From: Panaeolus papilionaceus
Lineage: Eukaryota; Basidiomycota; Agaricomycetes; Agaricales
Direction: 5' to 3'
DNA: 64,000 bases
NCBI GenBank assembly: GCA_015501605.1
Contig: JADNRZ010000013.1
Coordinates: 1,364,001-1,428,000, forward strand
Position 1 is the first letter of the stretch. Each line of letters opens with the position of its first letter. Below, one piece after another: positions 12,388 through 24,351 of the stretch. The translations under genes and the position numbers were made by a program. Below the pieces are notes generated by a model. The model was not told the origin of the DNA. It made no database searches and saw nothing but the letters and a program-made list of their open reading frames with translations.

Positions 12388-13287
12388 CACTCTCCCCTGA
12401 CTACCCTAGGGACTCCCTAGGGACTCATGAGACTCTCTACAGACTCTCTACAGACTTTTCACATATTTGCTCAAATTTACTTTTCTGACATAATAAGCCA
12501 AAGAGAGGCATACAGACTCCCTACTGACTCCCTACTGACTTGGTAGGGAGTCTGGTATCCAATCTGTTGGAAATACAGAGCCAGCTAATCCGGCATTCGT
12601 CATCTTGGGCAGTTATTAATCTACATATTAGCTCAGTAATATAGAAATGGACATTATCAAGTATATTATTCATTATATGACTAGGTACTTAGCTATATAA
12701 GATGTATGTACTTAGCTACGTGAATATCATCTATTCGTTTACCACCCTCTGCGACCTGTGCTGCAAATACAATCCAAGATTTATGGTGATATCAGACAAA
12801 TTATGAAATATATAGTTCTCAAATATTTGTGTATATATTCATTCCAACAATTAGTTATCCTGTAAGCCAGTCATCTGGGTCAGTATTGTGAGATTTTTGG
12901 TTCACAGCATATACTTGATCCAAAGCTATGTAGATATGTTTTAATTCTTTAGAAATTCTATTAGATAAGCTCTTGTCATTGCTGTTATTAGCCTGGTATA
13001 ATGGTGATAATAAGCAGATGACAAATGCCAATGAAAATGCAAATAATCAACACTAAAGTAATCCCAGGTCTGTCAAGAGCTGCAGACTCCCTAGGGACTC
13101 ACTATGGACTCTGACTATCTTGTGTAATATACAAAATTCTGAAGGATCTCTCCCAAATATATGAAATGATAATATAGGGCATCTACTATCTCTATAGTAT
13201 GTAGAGATTCAATAAAAATCTAAGCCATAAATTGAGAAATAAGGTGAAGAGTCCCTAGGGAGTCTCTAGGGTACTCAGGGGAGAGTG
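12388..13287. mobile_element. 900-bp inverted-repeat element at a rearrangement breakpoint
   Basis: Ends beginning CACTCTCCCCTGA are inverted at 12388 and 13287, and the match continues inward through a CCCTAGGGACTCCC-like stretch. More copies of the ctccctagggactc word lie inside, near 12508 and 13083, with an inverted partner near 12540. There is no coding frame. No target duplication was found. The left flank is GTPase 2 coding sequence and the right flank is hAT transposase sequence, so the element sits exactly at a junction between two broken units. The superfamily is undetermined. Confidence 0.6.
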
Positions 13288-15374
13288 TAAAGTACTCAAA
13301 CTTAGCAACTGAGAATCAGATAGATTGAAGGGAATAGCCACCATTACCTTTCCATTAATTCCAACATCCTTCATGACATTATACATGATCTGTCCGATGT
13401 TCTCTCCATCGTGAGGCCCCTCGACGGCCCAGAAGGCTAAAAGGTGGTTCACAATTTTAAGGGGACCAGTTCCACCTACTTGTTTGCAGAAGTGGCATGT
13501 CATAGCAAGGAAAGGGGTGAGGTTTGGATCGCTCCAGATATCCGAGGTAACTGAAACACGTCCAAGAGAAGAGCCCAACTCCTTGATGAGATCCTTGTAG
13601 TCTTCGAGGTACTGGGTAAAAATTTTGGTTGTGAGAGCATCATTATGCGGAAGACCAGATTCTTCAACTTCACGGGCACTGTAAAGGACCCAGCGTCGAA
13701 ACTCTTCACCTTCAACCACATGTAGAGGCTATAAGATAGTTAGACGATCAATCGGAAAAGGTACAGGAGCACTCATTGAAATGTTATGCACCACATCATC
13801 AGCAACAATCCAATTGAGCATAAGTGAAATCCACTTTTCCACAGAGAAAGGCTCTAAATCTTTTGTAGCCTCTGCTTCGGTATTCGAATGGATACCAAGG
13901 ATCTTGAGACATTCCTGATAGACCTCCTGGTGCTTGTCGTTGAGGTGTCTGTGGATTGTTGAGGTTATACCATCCACATTCCGCCAACTCTTCCACTCCC
14001 TGGCCATGCAAACGAAACATCAGTCATTCAGTACAGCAGGGAGGGCTTGAAGAATAAAACAAATACACACGAACAGAGCCGGCATCGAACAAATTCCGTG
14101 TCTGGTTTAGATGAGATAAGCGACTCGGAGTGCAGGTTATCCTTAAGACCTTCGACAGTTAGAGCAGAACCAATAGTGTAGTTGGAAGGAGGTTTATTGG
14201 TGGTGGACAGGATGACAAATGTGTAGACATCTACCACGCTGGTTCTGATTGAACCACAGGACTTTCGAGCAACGATGCTTTGAAGTTCTCGAAGTGTGGG
14301 ATTCAAGGTTGAATTCAGGGTGAGCCCTGGTGGAGTTCCTGATACTGACTGAGCTGGTCCTACTCCTACAACCTGTGCAGTGTCCTCAGGTTGAAGGGGT
14401 GCAACAATGGTGGTCTTGTTTGCAGATATGCGAGGCTGTCGTTGCTTCTTTGATTTTGGGGCATCACTGGGGTTGCTAGCAGATTTACGCTTTCGAGACT
14501 GAACCTCTGAGCCCGAATTCTGAGCCACAGATGTTATGTCGCCAAGTATCAGTCAAGCTACAGACAGTGGAGCAACTGAAGAAATTGGATTGACAGAGCC
14601 TGATGATAGTGCATGTGGCGCCCAATGCTGATAAGATGCTGCGTGATTGTTGGTCTGATCATGATAATAATGTGACAGATGATGAGGGGTGTAAGTTGCC
14701 TGACTGGGGTGTGCAGATGACATAGAGTACGAAACAGTAACACTAGAGGCTGGGGCAGTGTTAGAAGCATATCGAGGATCATGATGATTTTGCACGGGGT
14801 GGGGGAGCATGCCAGGTTGATGGGAGGGATGTGCAGTCATAGGGACATGATAGCCTTGAGTATCAAAGTGTGATATCAGGCATCGACAGTACTGAAGATG
14901 AGAACAAGAGCAGGGGGGAGGATGCTGGGACATGGGTCCTTGCCTCATACTGTCACTAACGACGTCTCTCTTATATAGATTTGTTCTGTATGCTCTCATT
15001 TTGATCTTGTTGATTGAAAAATGTGTTTATCATACTTTATTGGGGCAGCGTACACTAAGGATTGAGGCCCGGACCTTGCAAACGACACGGAACATGAAAG
15101 CCAAGGACCCGTCAACAGATATATTGGCGTGTTATGGACGCGTTCTTTGGTCAAGATAGGGCACGGACCCCGTCACATGAAACTGAAGGGCAACTCGGTA
15201 CAACTCTTCAACTCGGTCACCCGAGTCGAGTCGAGTTGCCTCAACTCGATTCAGCCAACTCGGTATAACGAGTTCAACTCGGCTCGATAGAAACACAACC
15301 CGTTAGGTCACCCAAATCGGGTTGACCGCCAAAACGGGAGAGGCTGGGTTAACCGAGACTATGTGGCAACACTA
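13288..15374 (-). mobile_element. Truncated hAT transposon
   Basis: The right part of a hAT element, holding the 5' half of its transposase gene on the minus strand. The outer end reads TAGTGTTGCCACATAG inward from 15374, which resembles known hAT termini. Subterminal sequence at about 15190-15330 carries many copies of CAACTCGG in both orientations. The left end is missing, cut off by the 900-bp element, so no target duplication can be tested. Confidence 0.65.
13345..14948 (-). pseudogene. hAT transposase, 5' half only
   Basis: Read from 14948 leftward. The first exon (14948-14562) is His/Pro/Ser-rich and includes a cluster of cysteines near its start. A second exon begins at 14519 (the AG lies at 14521-14520), starts with a basic Lys/Arg-rich segment, and ends in a CxxC. 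The following exon supplies W, H and H residues (HRHLNDKH), which together look like a BED-type zinc finger. A later block contains WIVADD, and then a TSDIWSD motif corresponding to the first catalytic aspartate of hAT transposases. The frame ends after GINGK at a likely splice donor. The second aspartate, the catalytic glutamate and the dimerisation domain are all missing. The protein cannot be an active transposase. Exon joins other than the first are approximate. Confidence 0.75.
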
Positions 15375-16139
15375 CATCCCCTTTTTACTTTATTCTCTTT
15401 TCGCCAACATCTCCCCACATGCTCATCACTGGGTATATGAGGACGAGTAAAATCAATTACTGTACTTATAATTACTGATAGAATTTTAATTTGCCACCTA
15501 CAAATGCTGAGCTCATGATTGATATACTGCCAAATCCAATGCTAGACTTGTAGGGAATCCTTATCTACTTATCTGTCCTGCTCCTCGCCTTATATAATCC
15601 ACAAAAGTCCTCGCCACTGAAATATATTCTGCTTTGCTTACAAGGAACGGACAAAGGGCTACGAAGGGTGTGCTGAAACTCATTAAATAGGGGCGGGAGA
15701 GCAGAATGAGGGGGTGGCATGGCTGCCGATGAGGAGCCGAATTGATGTGAACTGATGCAAAAGTGCAAGCTGAAGCTGGCGGATCTGTGCCACCGTATAG
15801 GGGCGTGAGAGGGTGGTAAGGGAGGGAGCACAGGAGCCGACAGGAAACCGAACAAGTCCGGGTGCCAAAGCGAAATGTCGACTTAACCTGGCGTCTCTGG
15901 AACACCGTAACCGTATCGTCGTTGCACTCTTCGACCGCACCTGGCAGAGAACGACAGTCCAGACTCCAGAGAGCCTACAGGTGGACATGATATGTTTGTC
16001 TTCGCAAGTGGGAATGTAGCCTGCCGCCCAAGTGGTGAGGAGACGTTCTCCCATCTCGTTTAAGTTTAGCTTTCTTTCTCCTGTCATGTCGTGTCAGATC
16101 CCTATTTCGTTCATCAAGTCCTTCGGTGTCTGCCTTCAG
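15375..16139. other. Intergenic, no gene seen
   Basis: Unique sequence between the hAT end and the first clear match to the array flank (near 16140). Overlapping open frames on both strands are short and show no recognisable domain. A TATATAA word occurs near 15591. Nothing else is supported. Confidence 0.5.
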
Positions 16140-16707
16140 TTTGGATCAGAACACCAGAAAACCGGTTGACCTATCACAAACATTTAATTTTTAATATCAC
16201 ACATGCAATGATTCCCAACATGAAGTGCAGGCGAGGCCATCAAACGCCTCTCGGAGCACAACCGAGTAATCAACCGAAAGAGAGTTATGTATTCGTTGAG
16301 GGTACAGATCTGGGTGGTAGGCGAGTTTAGCATATATAAATATGGGGGGTCCTGGCGATTATGAATCATCGTTCTTCCCTTTGACACCCTATAGTGTGAG
16401 TTGGAGTCTAAACGACAGGGAGTAGAAAATTCGAAGAAAACAAATCTGATTTAACTATCGAACGAGTGCTACATGAAATGGCTGCCGGGATGTTCAGTTT
16501 ATATGACGGGTTTAGGACCCGGGACACGTACGATAAAGTAGATTTAATGATAAGACTGACAGTGCGGTTGCTCAACGTGATTACCTCATGGTGCTACATT
16601 ACAATCGTCACCGAATACTCTTTCCATCTGACGACCACCATAAACACTCCGACCACTACTTGTATTTTCTGAATATCAAGCTACCACAAGGCAAAACGAG
16701 ATACCCA
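16140..16707. repeat. Array block 3, shortened upstream flank
   Basis: Matches the parts of block 1 around 1670-1900 and 2540-2710, with most of the middle deleted. The TATATAAA-like word is near 16331, only about 380 bp before the start codon, compared with about 840-880 bp in blocks 1, 4 and 5. The last 170 bp before the gene is conserved. Confidence 0.65.
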
Positions 16708-18502
16708 ATGAAAATCACAGGAGATGTTTCAGTGGAGCCATGCAAGTCTGTCTCGAAAGGTTTGAACTACTGTATTCTGTACGAAATATGTTGGTATAAA
16801 TGTATTAACCTTACTAACTGCTCCGCCTCACAGCATCCTGGGTCCCACGGGCGCGGGCAAGAGTAGTGTAAGTGTCGATGTACTGTGCAAGTTTGCGTAA
16901 ATTACTTACCTTTTTTATTATGCCCGAATATAGTTCATCGAAGCACTGTCTGGAGAGGGTCAAACCTTGGGGATATCGAAGGATCAACTGGCCGGATTCA
17001 CACAAGAAGTTGCTGCTTATGAAGTAAAGAACGCGACGGTGGAAATGGGTAGCTGGATCTACAAACTGTACTTAATTGGTGCTCCTGGTTTTTCTGATAG
17101 CAAAATATCGGAACTAGAAATCATAACCAAGGTCAAACAGTGGATGTCAGACTATGGGTGAGTCGCTCGCAATGTCAATGGAATATTAATGTTATCTTAA
17201 CCATATGTCTCCACCTATATTTAATCAGTCGTAGGGGGGTCAATGGAGTACTGTATTTCACTCCAATAACCGATACAAGAGCCTCAGGGAGCAAGCGTCG
17301 AACAATTCAAATGATTCAATCCCTCCTGAATAACACCGCTTTTGATCGCGTCAACATTGTTACCACTATGTGGGACAGGTTGGGCAACCCACAGGCGAAA
17401 CATCGTGCGGAAGCAAACTTTTCACAGCTCCGAGATGAAATCTGGAAGGTCTCGTTATTTCATTTGCTGCTATTTGTATATCTGTGACTTTTAACCCTGC
17501 AATTCCAGGGTCCAGTTAGTAGAGGTGCGAAGATATCCAGGTACCACAACAATTTTGACTCAGCTGTCGAAATACTGCGAGATATTCTTGAATCAGCACA
17601 GATCTCCTATCCTCCGTTGGGTTATGCCCCAATCGAACCATGGCAGGAGTCCGCTCTATTCCTATACAAAGACCTCCTTGACCGCATCAGAAATGCTCAA
17701 CAGGAGAAGGAACTCCTTCGACAGGAGAGGATCCGCCTCATCACTAATCCTGACCCACAACTTGAATCGGTGGTGCTTTCGAGACTTCCAGAGGTCAAGG
17801 GTGACCTGGCAAAATTCATGGGGCAACTCGTAGACTTTGGTAACCCGCCTCCTGGATTTGAAGGAGTACCAGAGCGATGCACCTACCAGAATCTACTAGA
17901 CCGTGTCAATGAAGCCTGGGAGGAGCAGGCAGCATTGAAGGTTGCTCTCGCTCAGCTTCACTCGAGTCCTGATCATGTGCGGGAGGTGATACTCAGAGGT
18001 CAGGTTGACCTTGTCGAAAGTGAACTCGTCGAACACGTGATGAAACTTAGCAATCCGCCTAGAGGATGCGAGAAAAGTATATTTACCTTTTTGTTCACCG
18101 TATCATTTTACTGACCAGGATTTAGACTTGAGGCATACGATTAAGGCACTCATACGCACTCCCAACATGACCTCCCCCAGTGTCCCCAACCCCCCTGCGG
18201 ATTTGGAAGTAACCTCTACCCAGCGAGCATCTGGTAACAACACACTTTCTGCGACAGCTCCTGTGGCTGATATCGTCGGCATATCAGCTGGCGTTGATCA
18301 GCATCCATCTTTTAACACTCCCGCCGGAGTGTCTACCACGGCACCACCTGGCCGCGATGATGTGACCATTAGTCGTCTCGCATCTGCGACTCCCGAAGGC
18401 AGCATCTCGTCACGAGTATATCTCAACAATCGCTTCAACCCAGCCTTCCGATCTTTCAAGGACAAATTCACATTTCGCTCTAGGCGCGAGGGTCGTCATT
18501 GA
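16708..18502 (+). CDS. Array GTPase 3, G3 aspartate replaced
   Basis: Six exons encode 497 residues: 16708-16778, 16834-16867, 16934-17157, 17229-17448, 17509-18076, 18126-18502. The P-loop GPTGAGKSS is intact at about residues 27-35 and the G4-like TTMWD is present. The G3 motif reads GAPG (about 84-87) instead of the DAPG of the sisters, because GAC has become GGT. Loss of this Mg/gamma-phosphate-contacting residue usually weakens nucleotide hydrolysis or switching in TRAFAC GTPases. The ancestral start codon is ACG here, so translation must begin at the next in-frame ATG four codons later. Both C-terminal repeats are present. The tail is the long Pro/Ser/Thr-rich type ending RSRREGRH. The frame is otherwise free of stops, so this is probably a functional variant and not a dead gene. 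Confidence 0.85.
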
Positions 18503-20560
18503 TGGCTAGTTACTTCTCCATTCGCGTTACAGCTTGTGCCCCTCATTCTCCGCCCATTGTTACTAGCCTTGTATTCAAAATGTCTGATTATGCGATCTCA
18601 CTATTTACCATCGATAAAATTGTCCTTTTTTAAATTCCTGTTACTTTCGTTCTTCTGTCGGCCGGACTCTTGGAAATGAACGATGCTCAGCAGAGAACCA
18701 ATGTAAACCCAGCGAGAGGATCGCTTCAACAACACCTCACAAAAACTGGGATAATTGTTTGGTAAAATAATATTAGAGTGCATAATGGCATTTCCCCTAG
18801 TGACCTAACAGAGACAGAATAATGCAAATCAAGTTAGCGATTAAACTGGGGTGACAACCCCCTAAAATAATAGCCGGCGCAAGAAATTAACTATGTTACA
18901 TTGTCGAACGCTATAAAGCTCCACTAAAAAAAAATAAAAAAAATAAAAAAAAATATTAGAATAACGCACATCTTGAAGTACACAAAATGACCGACGATTC
19001 TAACATGGTTTCAACATGTATCATAAGCACCACAACCTCATTCACACCGTTGCCAAGATAGGTTGGTGATGCGCTGATAAGTGGGGCAGGGGGATGCAGG
19101 TGAGCAAAGGGTCAGCACTAGATAAATGAATTGAAACATCAGAAGAGACTTTAGTCAACGAACGTGATGAACAAGACATGTACAGGTTACCCATTCCTTG
19201 AGGGTATCCTCATCAGCGTTGATCGATATCTTGAATAGCTTCTTTACGCGAGTCTTTGTAGTCGCATCACATGGGCTGTTGACAGAATCAGACTCGATAT
19301 GTGATGAGAGAGGGGAGTGGGGAGGGGCACTGTCAGCGAAACTGGTGGGACTGTTTGTAGTTGTTTACATGGCAGATATGGGCCCAATGTCGGGTTAGGC
19401 AGAATTTAAGCATAATTATCGCACTTATACACTGAATTAAAGATGAGAAATGGGTTAAAATTACCATACGCAGGTTTCGTCAGAAGGAATAGGTGTTTTG
19501 ACCAAATTGAGATGTGATTCGGGCACCCATCTCAGGACATAAATTTTTTACTCACAATTCCCTCTGAGTAAACCTAGGTATTGTAAATCCAAATTCATCT
19601 GTGAAAGAATTGGAGAAATCGGATATAAATTGGAATTTTAAGACTGCTATCAAAATGCGACACGAAATTGAGCCAGATGGATTATGTAATACAGTAATAA
19701 AGACGCGTCGCGCTCCCTCGTGTCTAATATCAACCCCACAAACAGCGCGATTTCAACATCAGAACGCGCGTAATACCCCTCAAATATTCTCATAACTACT
19801 CAAATAGCACTGGAGAAGAGGTTGGTGGAGATGAGCCTGGGGATGACTTTTTAGGATGGGGAGTGTCTTTGAAGTCTCACATGAAGAACAAAGGGGAGTG
19901 TGTGGGGGCGTTGGCGAAAGCTATTGACAGGTTTCTGGGACGTGGCCACACCATTCTCTCAGCCACGCAGCTTCTCTGTGGCCCTGAGTTGGAGAACGAT
20001 GTAGCTATTCGCATGCTAAGTTTCACCCTCGATAGATTATCTGCCGAAGATGATGCTTGCTGATTCGAGAAAAGATTAAAGTTTTTCATAATTACATTTA
20101 CATATAATCTATATACTGTAATCTAGAGTAATTGAAGCAGAAGTGGTGCTCCTTCATATTATCTCGTCGCTTGATGTCTTTTGAAGAGTTGTGGTCACTG
20201 ATTTGGTGGCTGTGAAATGACTAAGCAGCCGTTTCCTGAAACGGGTGTTGCCCCTCCTCAAGGGGAGTGCGTTGAGTGTGTCCGGCCGAGTGACAGATGC
20301 ATGCGCCTCTCAGTATGTGAGTCAGATGAGTTGTTATGTTTCCGAGTCGAGGCAGGACTCAGGAGGAAGCGAGTTCAGTGTCATGGCATAAGATTACGCA
20401 TAGATATAAAGGGAGTATGTAGAAATGAGGGATGACCGCCGAGTGAAACAACAACGCAAGAAAAAGGTAAACCTGATGTCCCGTCTTAATCCTTTCCAGA
20501 AACTGTGACTGACATTGAATAAAGGTGTAGGCCATCAGCAAAAATGCTGCTAGCAGGAAT
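18503..20560. repeat. Array block 3, downstream flank (interrupted)
   Basis: Matches 4564-5560 of block 1. The match breaks at 19320 and resumes at about 20262, the two ends being joined by an 8-bp repeat (see the insertion there). No gene is supported in the conserved parts. Confidence 0.65.
19320..20261. mobile_element. 942-bp insertion with 8-bp duplication
   Basis: Compared with 5250-5560 and 21990-22300, this segment is extra. It is bounded by the direct repeat GGGGAGTG (19312-19319 and 20262-20269). The termini are weakly inverted: GGAGGGGCA occurs near both ends, offset by about three bases. The interior has an open frame to 20063 (about 65 codons from 19863, also open upstream) that matches nothing I recognise. 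An 8-bp duplication suggests hAT, but the poor termini keep this tentative. Confidence 0.45.
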
Positions 20561-21324
20561 ATGAAACATCAGCTAGTAATCATCATATCCGCCGTGTATG
20601 TAGCATACCCGCCAGGTTTATCACATAGAAACCAGATATTAGATAAATATGTGAGATTGAAGTAGTTATGAGCATACCTGGGGTGAAATCAGTTGACGTT
20701 GCACATATCTGTGCAATAACTGTCACCATTTGTCATGCCTATCAGAAAGCTACACAAGTAGAACATATCTGCGAAGCGACAGGTAGATAGTTTAATTTAT
20801 GATGGACTTATCGCCATGACAGCCTGAGGCGACCCTAGACACTGTAGTTAGGAAGGGTCGGCTTGAGCACGGGATACGAGGATAGGGTACGGTATCGATG
20901 TGGGTGAAGTAGGTTGTGGTGATGGTGGTGGTACAGAGGAAGGAAGGAAGGGGACTTAGACAAATTGAATTCTTCGGTCTTGACAAACTTCGAAGTGATC
21001 ATGTGAGCGTGTTGAAAATTCATTCGAATAATACTCATGAAAAACTGATAATGAAGCTCGGACTGCGTCATGTTGGCTTAGTGGCCCTCAGATCCATTTC
21101 GTTCAGTAAAACGATGAACAAAGTACTCATTTACTCACAGATTTTCACGCATATTCGCAGTTCAGCTCAGACGCGCTCAGTTTAAGCGCTGTTTGCTCAG
21201 ATGTGAGTTTCACTGGGCTTCGACCCTCACTACTCCAACCAAACACCCCGTTATTCCCGTACACATCTCCCCCTCCGAATGGTAATTTTGGAGGATGGTG
21301 TTTTCATTGGTAACAGTTACTTCT
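20561..21324. other. Intergenic, no gene seen
   Basis: Not matched to the other array blocks. An open frame at 20916-21185 has no recognisable features. Nothing is supported here. Confidence 0.45.
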
Positions 21325-22915
21325 CTATTGCGATGCCCGTCCCAGAAAGCTAGCAGCTCGATTTTCGTTCCTTTTTCCCTCCTCAAGTTCTCGTTCTCCG
21401 CCTGTTGTTGCTATCCATCTCTTCAATACGTCTGACTATGTCGTCGCTCTATTTAGCGTCGACTATGTTTGCGTATAACGATGTTCTCATTTTGAAAACA
21501 AATCCCGTTTCTTCTGTTCCTTCATCGACCCAGATTTTCGGGAATGTACAATAAGCAGAGCACAAACATGATGCCAGCAACATAATCGCGTTAACACCTC
21601 ACAGAAACTGGGGTATTTGTTTGGTAAAATAATATTAGATTGAAACATGGAAATACACAGCGTCACTGTCTATTCTACCATCATCTGCACGCGCAATGCG
21701 GCACCACAACCTAGGTCATGTTGTCCGACAAGATGCGTTGGTGATGCACTGACAGGTTAGGTAGAGGAGCGTGGAGGAGCACGCTCGAGAGTGAGCGCCT
21801 GGGATGAACAAATCGTCGGCATGAATTGGAACACTAGAAACGACATCAGTCAATAAATGCAATGAACCAGGCATGTATGACTTACTGATTGCTTAAAGTT
21901 AACCCAACTAGCGTCGGCCGATAACTGGGATCATTAGCAGATCCTAGTCGTCGTAATCGCAACCACATCAGCCGGTGACTAAATCAGACTCGATATGCGA
22001 TGAGAAACGAGGGCGCGTTGAGCGTGTCGCACGGAGCAACAGACGCGAGCGACTCTCAGCGTCGGAATCAGATGTGTTGTTACATTTTCAGGTTGAGGCT
22101 GGAGGAAGCGAGGTCGTATTTAGCGTCGCGAGATCGGCTCCTTGAATACTGTGGCCGAGGATCGGTGTCATAGGGTAAGGATGACAGGGTTACGCAGAGA
22201 AATAACGGGAGTATGTAGAATTGTGGGACGATCACGCAGTGAAACAACGACGCGAGGAAAAAGTGAACCTGATAGGAAGAGCCCTAAGGATACTGCATCA
22301 GCACCAGCGACTGTGATCCAATAATGAAACTTACCACTAGTCGCCTGTCCCTTAATACACGTTGCTTGTGGTATCCCCTCCAGAATCTCTGGGTCATAAT
22401 GCCGAACACTACATCCAGAAGGGCAGACTTGGCCGACGAGATGTTGACGATTACGAGGGTGACACGCTGGGCAGAAAAACATGCTCGCAAAGAGAGAAAC
22501 CGCGGCGACCTGTGGAGATGATGGTGATGACGATCCAAGGATGGACAAGAGATCCATATTGAGCACTAGAAGAGATAAGTCAATACATGCCCTAGGTTTC
22601 CCGTTGATAAAAATACACGACTCACCGGTTGCCTGGGGATAGCCCAAATGCGCATATATTCAACGTCCCACTCCAGAGTGTACCAGACATCGTTGTTAAA
22701 AGTTGATTCCTGTGTTGATCGTTCTCGCCCATGGTTGTGGACAGGGTTGCATGTGTCAATTCGCAACTTGTCCAGGGTAACAACTATGCGATTGCGATAA
22801 TGGTGAGGTTCTGGGTGATAGGTGTGATGAAGACTGGGAGGGAGGGGAGGCATTGAGGCTAACGTTACAAGTGGTTGTAGACAGTGTTGGTGGGAGGAAC
22901 ATGGGCGGTGTAGCG
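21325..22915. repeat. Orphan downstream flank without its gene
   Basis: This starts with the same 3' UTR-like run (acttctctattgcgatg) that follows the stop codon of GTPases 1 and 3, and continues through the whole downstream flank to the junction with the next upstream flank. No GTPase coding sequence precedes it. It is therefore the remnant of another array block whose gene was deleted. Confidence 0.7.
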
Positions 22916-24351
22916 GGGACATTTCTTGGACGAGTTGAACCACAACTTTAAAGCCTGCTGTTGTCCAGACGTCAGCACTGGTATGTACGATAGTTGAGTG
23001 AAAGACGCTCACAGATAATTCAACACCTCCAATTCCCAAACCACAACGCCTGTCGCCTGTCACATCCATATTCCTCCAAAATCCAAACCGTGCCCACCCA
23101 CTTGCGGGATGAGAGGAGAAGGGTATTATTGGTGATGGTTATATGTGATGAGCACTTTGAAGCTCAGGGTGCGGGTGGTAAAAGAATGAACGGATGTTGG
23201 TCTGAGGGGTGGTGCGTGGCATTGGTTGAGGAAGCATCACACCTGTGGAATACAGTCAACTAGTGAATGTTGAATGGCGAGTTATGTACATTCAAAGGCA
23301 AACGTTTTATGGCTGTTTGTTTATTTTAGAGCTCGATGAGGTGGGCGGCACTGCCACGGGGGTCTCGGCCGGTCTATTTTAATTCTTGTCAGAGGACGGT
23401 GCAAGTGTTCATCAACCATCTGTCAGTCCGAACTCTAAAAATAGGTCGCCCGACCTCATCGCGGCAGGCTGCACTCCCATGTCAATCCATCATCAACGCC
23501 AACTCACGTATACGTACGTCAAGGGAAGAGCTCGAATATTAAAATACACTGATCTTCTCTTCATTATTTGCGTCATTCCCAATACCCCACATCTGAAATC
23601 CTACCTTAGCTCTTTCTCTCCTTCACTTCGTGATGTCGCCTCATCTATTACTCGCAGTCCGAGAGAAAGATCGAGTATGTAACGAAGCACAGTAAAGGAG
23701 AGAAAGCAAAGAAGAGGAAGAAGGAGAGAGAGAGAATGTAATCATAAAAATAAGGATCAATGCACGCGAAACCCAATATAAGTTCAGCCAGCTTGAGAGG
23801 TGAGAGATATGAGCGGGACGAGCAGAGCGCAGCACTCGATGTGTGGGAGTCATATTCGCCTCATGAGGTAACGGTACATACAGTGCCTGCCATCACATCA
23901 CGACCACTGATTTGGCGGGGAACAAACAAAAACAGTCTTTTTGTAACTACATTTTTTAAAGGTTATCTAGAAGTATAAAAACAGTGTAGAAGGGCAGTAG
24001 TATGTACTAACTAATGATATTGTGGTCCCCAGCCCGAACGAAGAGGTTTTACTTTTCTTTTTTTTTTCGAAGCCAGAAAAGTGAAACATTGATTAATCAT
24101 CATGATTACATAACAATATTTAGCCAGATATGGAAAGACGAGCCCCTATCGATAAGGAGAATATAAACGAGAGATGATATTAACATCCATCATGACCGAT
24201 GCAGGGATTCTACGGTGCGAAGTATACTTCTTGACTGCATAGGCAGCCTGTCGGACATCAAGACCTCTGCTAAATTTATAGTGAATAAATAAATATGCTT
24301 GCGTTAGGCGAGAGAGATTTTGAATTACTGATATCCATCCATCCACCTCCA

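Noticed and set aside
12388..13287. hAT identity for the 900-bp element from its position next to a hAT transposase
   Set aside because: Its ends (CACTCTCCCC) differ from the hAT end at 15374 and no 8-bp duplication is present.
15160..15340. CRISPR-like array suggested by the repeated CAACTCGG words
   Set aside because: Repeats are short, occur in both orientations with irregular spacing, and sit at a hAT terminus in a eukaryotic genome.
20916..21185. 89-codon plus-strand frame
   Set aside because: No conserved feature, no paralogue, and the frame starts in a GTG/ATG-rich simple stretch.
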